From positions 1-33,194 of the forward strand of contig SACC01000001.1 of the NCBI GenBank assembly GCA_009928745.1: DNA of 33,194 nucleotides, in the 5' to 3' direction. This DNA is from Clostridia bacterium (GTDB lineage Bacteria > Bacillota > Clostridia > Christensenellales > CAG-1252). The translations under genes and the position numbers were made by a program. How positions within the stretch are numbered: the stretch's first letter is position 1; each line of letters opens with the position of its first letter. Positions 25,001-31,000 of the stretch are shown here, one piece after another. The notes under the pieces were generated by a model. The model was not told where the DNA came from, did no database searches, and worked only from the letters and a program-made list of their open reading frames with translations.

Positions 25001-28000
25001 TCTGCGTTATTTCTCCTGTGCTCTTATTAAGCACATTGAGGTATACTTTTGCTTGCAGGTCGTCTAATATGGATTTTATATTAACAGTCAAGCTTATATC
25101 AACGTATACAATAGAGTCAACGTCATTTATAAGCTCCAATATAGGCGCTATCTGCCTAGTAAAGCCTTGGGCGGTCAAATCTATATCTGTCATAGAAAGG
25201 ATATAATAGAGCAATTCTTCCAAATTATATATACCTTTTTCATCGGTAAGATTTATCATAATTTTGGTTTTGAAATAAATCGTATCAATACGGGTTAATT
25301 CTCTATATTCCTCAACACCGCTTACCGAAGTGCCTGACGCTTCAAAGCCTACATATAAGCCGTTTAGCCTTACAGTTATTCCCAAAACAGGTTTCATTTG
25401 GGTTGTGCCCACGTTTAACGGGTCGTCACTCATAGCTATCTGCAAACCGAAAGCAAAGCTTCTTACGTTTTCGCTTACTTCGGTGCCTTTTAGATAAATT
25501 TGCAAAGCTGCATCGTTAAATAAGTCAAAGCCGCCAAAGCCGAACATCTTAAGCAGCGCCGAAATAGCCGCCTTTTTAACAATCAAGTAGAAGCCGTCGT
25601 TAGTAATGTTCGCAGACAAGCCTAAATTAACGTTATTGTTTGCTGCAAAACGCAAATCCTTCGCTATGCTTTCCCAGCTTGCGGCGGCAGGACTGTCTTG
25701 CGCGCCAAACAAAGAATCGGCTATATTCGCCACATACACCTTATCACTGTTGAGCTTGCTTATATCTACATATAGATTCTTATTGTAATATGTGATTACC
25801 GCCCATTCTTTATTTTGGTCAAAATACATGCCCTCGGCTGTGCGATAAATCCTTAGTCCTATTCTTAACGTAGAGCCTGATTTCAAATGCTCAAGGAAAT
25901 TATTATCTTCGCCGTTTCCAAAATCCAAATCGGCAAGTACGTCTAGCGCAATAGTAATTTTATGTGTATTATTGAGGGTTAGCAATACCTCGGCAAGACT
26001 GGTAATCAGTCCGCTCAAAGTTTGCTCAAGCAGGGAATAAACAGGGTCTTTGGACAAATCTTTGCCTTCTGTCGCCCCCAAATCAAACTCTAAATACAGC
26101 GTCGTGCTTATGGAAATTTTGGGGAGAGCGTTTTCTACAACGACATATCCTACGGGATCGCCGTTCTCGTCTTTTTCCAGACTTGCTTCGTCAAAGGTAA
26201 TGTATTTTTCTTGGTCTAAATCAAGCTCTATTGTGTGAATACTTAGGTTAAGGCTTATGCCTCTGCCTGTAGAAATACCCTTGTTGTTTACGCTCTCAAA
26301 GCGTAAGCCCACTCTTATCAAATCCCTGTCATTGTCGGTAAATATCCCGGGGACCTCTCCGCCGTAAGTTGCCACGCTGAATATATCCAAAGTAACGCTG
26401 GGTTCGCCCACTTGGGTTATCATACTCTTGATATTGTCCATTCCGCCCAAATTCAAGAAGCCAAGTATGGCGTATATAGCGTTGGCGGCTATTTGAATAG
26501 AAAGTCCGCTCTTAAGCAGGTCAAGGTTGACTTGAGCGTTCTCGCCGTCCGAAGCGTTAGCAATTTTGGCAGCCATAGCAGCAGCCACGACTATTTTAGA
26601 TACAGAAGCTTCTTCGTCAATGTCAATACCCAAAGGATATGCGCCGTTTGAAGCAAACACGGTGCCAAACAATCCTCTTATATACTCTACCGCGTTTTTA
26701 ATATAAATTCTTTGTATGTTAAACCTTTCCGCGTTCAGATAAATATAGTTGGTCTCTTCTCCCGTAGTAGGGTCGACTTCGGAGCCTAGCACAAATTGCA
26801 GTACAACGTCGTTGACTCCGTCTCTTTGTTTTATGTTGCCTTCACTGTCTAAAGCATAAAGGGTTATGGATAGGTCTGTGGTGCTCAGGTTGCCGTCAAA
26901 CAAATCGAACAGATTGAACCTGGCTTCCATAATGATTCGATAGTAATTGCTTATATCATTAAGTATTGCAAGCACTGGAGATAGGTCAATGCCTTGTCCT
27001 TGTACTTCCAAATTAAAATTCATTCCGCTTAGAAGAGTGTTGATGAGCGTTGTAAAATCATATTCTGTGTTCTCTTCCAAATCCCAGCCGAAGTCTATTT
27101 CCAATGCGGCGTAAACGTATCCGAAGTTCTTATCAAATACCGCAAACTCGCCGTTTTCGTCGGTTTGAACTTGCTGTATATATTCGGCAATAGTTATTGC
27201 TTCTCTCTTTTGAATAATATTATGATTTTCATCCTCATAATTTACCCAAACTTTCTTGGTAAGCTGATTGTCTTCAAACTTAATGCCGGCTTCGTTAAAT
27301 TTTGCGCTTATATATAGATTGGCAACTTCGGCATCTACGCTGACTATGGAGTTGTCATAGAGAAGACCGAGCCTTATTTGACCTTGCTCGTGAGCTGCTT
27401 CTACTATCAATTGGGGCAAATTAGAATATGCTTCTTCGTAGTACCTATTAATCTTATCGGTCTGAGAATCATCTATATCCTCTCTATACCATATTTGTGC
27501 GCCTTCTTCTGTAAGAACGTCGCTTAATGCAACCATGATACTGTTTGATGCGTCTTTCCTCGGTTTGCCTTCGCTGTCGGTTAGTATGGTGTAAGTTTGT
27601 TCTTTGCGTAAAATAAATTTATAATCACCGTTAAGGGCGGCGGTTATTTCTTCTTTGTAGTACGTCCAAGCGGTATACTTATACTCGTTACCCGTCAATT
27701 CTTTTTGTGCGTTTGCAACATAAGTTAACAAACTGTCATTTAGATAAGCCTCGGCTTTCTCTAAGCTAAAACCATCGGATGCAACAAGCATATCCCATGC
27801 GTAAGCCTTCCATATGGTGGTAACAGACTCATTAAAGCTTCTATAATAATTTTCTTCAAAGATAAATACATCCCCGTCTATTTGGTACTGTCCTGCAGGG
27901 TCTTTGGCAATATTATTGATAGCCTTCATTTTATCGGTAATATTACGGTATTCACCTTCTATATTACCTTTTATTTCCAACCAAGACTTGCTCTTTGCGT

Positions 28001-31000
28001 CAAGTTCCAAACTTCCGTTGGCTGAGTAATGTCTTAAATAAATAGCGTTATATTCAGCCTTATCGTCTTCCGACCACATATAATTCTTTGTAAAATACTC
28101 AAATGCTAACTTTTGGATATTAAGCAGGCGATTTGCCGCGGGAATATCGGGAAGCGCCGCTACTGCGCTTGTTGCGCTCAAATACACATCGCTTAAAGCC
28201 GTCAGCTTGGTATATACGTCTTCCAAATAAGCTTCCAAAGCCTTACCCTTTGCAAAATAAAGGGTATATTCCATTGACATTGCCGAGGTTTCGGCATCAA
28301 TGGCATCGTTGTCGTTCTGTTTATCTTTCAGCTCGCTTATTTCATCGGAAATCAGCTTCTTATATAAATCCCATGCTTGTATCTTCTTTTCTTTTGTTGT
28401 ACCCGGTGCGGTCTGCGTTTCCAAAATAATACCCGCTCTCGTGTATTCCTCATCGGAAAGACTTTCCAAAAGAGCATCCCACGCGCGCGACTTATCATTA
28501 TAGTTTTCTTCCAATACCTCGTCCATTAGGGTAAGAATTACGTCTTTTTTGTACTGCTCGTCTTGAAGCTGTCCAATGATTATTTCTTTTACTAACTGCT
28601 TAAATGCGCGATTGTTCAAACTCTTAACGTCGTTGAATGCCTCGTTAAGCAATTTCACCAAAACGTTGGCGGTAGCGGTAATGGTAAAGCCGTAAGTATT
28701 GCCGATAACGCCGCTGATAAAGTCCTCTAAGGGAGTTTCGGTAATTGTTCCGGGAGCTGCCGAAGCAAGACCGGAATTATTTGACAACTCAAGATTTTTA
28801 TTAACGGCATATTTTAGATACAATGCATATTGCATATAATCGTAATCCGTTGCCATAGAGGTATTAACCACGGGAGCGGCGGGACTTTCTCCCTCTTCCT
28901 CTGTGTTATTGCCAAGTAATTTGCCTAAGTTGTCCATAACTTCTTTGGCGGTATTTTGGAAGTCTACTATTTTAATTCTTCCTACGTTAAATGCCGATAA
29001 ATCCAAATAAAGGGTCAAAAACTCGTCGATTCCGTCGGTTTCTTTGACCAAATAGACTCCTATAATCAGCGCTTCGCTATAATATCCTGCTTCAACAGAA
29101 GTATTATAAAGCTCCAAATAAGCTTCTATGCCCGACGCGCTAAGAAGACCGAGAATATCTAAGGAAAGCTCGGGATTTTCTAGTTTCGCCGCGTTATAGG
29201 CGGAAATTGTCCCGACTAGCTGCATCAAATTAGCTTTTAATTCCAATCTGAAGGTAACGTTGGCGTATACAGATTGTATTACGTTAAGTATAACGTCTAA
29301 TGCAAAGCTGTCGTCTTCAAGTAGAGCCCTGAGCAAATCTCCAAAATTGATACTCGTCATATCCATTTCGGTTTCTGCGGTGTCCTCGCCCTCTGCTCCT
29401 AAATTCAACTGTCCTTCAAAAAATACCTTAAAGTCCGAAGTCCAATCCTTATCTATTATTGTATAGTAATCAACATATTTACCGTTTTGCAAAATTTTCT
29501 CTCTAATCGACAAGGATAACGGGTCGGTAAGCGATAACTTAGGATATTCTATGCTAAGACCAAGATTAAACAAGCCCTCTAACTGCAGGTCTACTCCCAC
29601 AAGGTTTTCACCGAGAGCATTGATCGTTAGATTAGGAGTATATCTATTGAAATATCCTTCGATATCTATGCCAAAAGTAGCTAGCAAGGAATACAGAGCG
29701 GCTCCTGTTACTTCTAGCAAAATAACTGAAGTGTTTGCGCCCTCTCTTTGGGTGCTTATGCTGAGTATAATTTCCTTAGCAATGGCATTTGCCGCGGCGT
29801 TATTTAGTCCCGCTACATCATTTCCTGCCGCATCTGAGGGTTCTGTCTCCCCGCCGCCAGTTATCAAATCTCCTAAGTGTATGCCGAACGCTTCGCTTAA
29901 AGCAATAATAATTGCGCTGACATTGTGTAGCTTAATAGGTTCAACGCCCAAGAACTTTAAGGAAATATAAACGTCTGCAACACCGTCCGCGCCTACTACT
30001 ATATATAGTGATAATACATTGCCAAGATAGTAGTCGCCTGCTAGTCCGTACATTTCGTCCCAGAACTTACCATTTCTTTCGGCTTCGGAAAGGTCGGAGT
30101 AGAAAGTAAAGAACTCTCCCTGCTCCAATTCCATCATTTTTTGATAGCAATAATATCCGTCGTTAATAACAAGTTCGTCTATATATTGAGTGCTTCCCGG
30201 AGTGGGATTTTCCTGAAGAAGTCTGTTCTTCATGGCCTTCCATGCAAGGTCCTTATTATAATTAAACTCGGCAAGTATATTTTGCATATACTCCCTTCTT
30301 ATACTAAGTCCATCATACAATACCTCTTGATTATATTTCGAAGTCAAATTGAGGTATAGCTCCACGTTCTTCAGGTCTTTTAGGGTAGTTAAATTTACAT
30401 TAGCGCTGATATTAAAGTATGTCGCTTGCGAAAATACTTCATCTATTGCCACGTCTAACTGCATTCCTATTTCAGGGTCGCGGTTATCCAGCCAATAATT
30501 AGTAAACATCTTGACAGCGTAGTCAAAATTCCAATTGGTGGCGACATCGGACAGTTCAAAAGAGGCTTTACCTCCCCAGCTTAAGCCAACGGTTGTAAAC
30601 TCTTCTACTTCTGCCCAATCTACGTTGTTTATATCGTTAGCGTAATCAATAACGGTATCGGTAAAGGATATATCAATATTATGCAAAGTAATACCCATTT
30701 CCGTTCTATGATCTTCAAATGTGGATACTCTGCCTTCTTCGTCAAGATAAACGACCGCTGTTACTCCCAAATCTCCTGTAAGATTAAGGTTAAGCCTGAC
30801 TCCGAAATCAATTGCGCTGAGCTCTTCCTCTAGGTCAAGTCCCGCCAGTGCGAAAACCGTTATGAAAGAGGATTTTGTCAACGCTATACCTATATTGCCT
30901 TCCAAGAATAAAAGGTCTATATATGTACGTAAATCTATGCCTTCTGCTTCGGCATTAGAAGCCGCTGCGCCTAAGGCGCGAGTATATGCGGCGTTTAATG

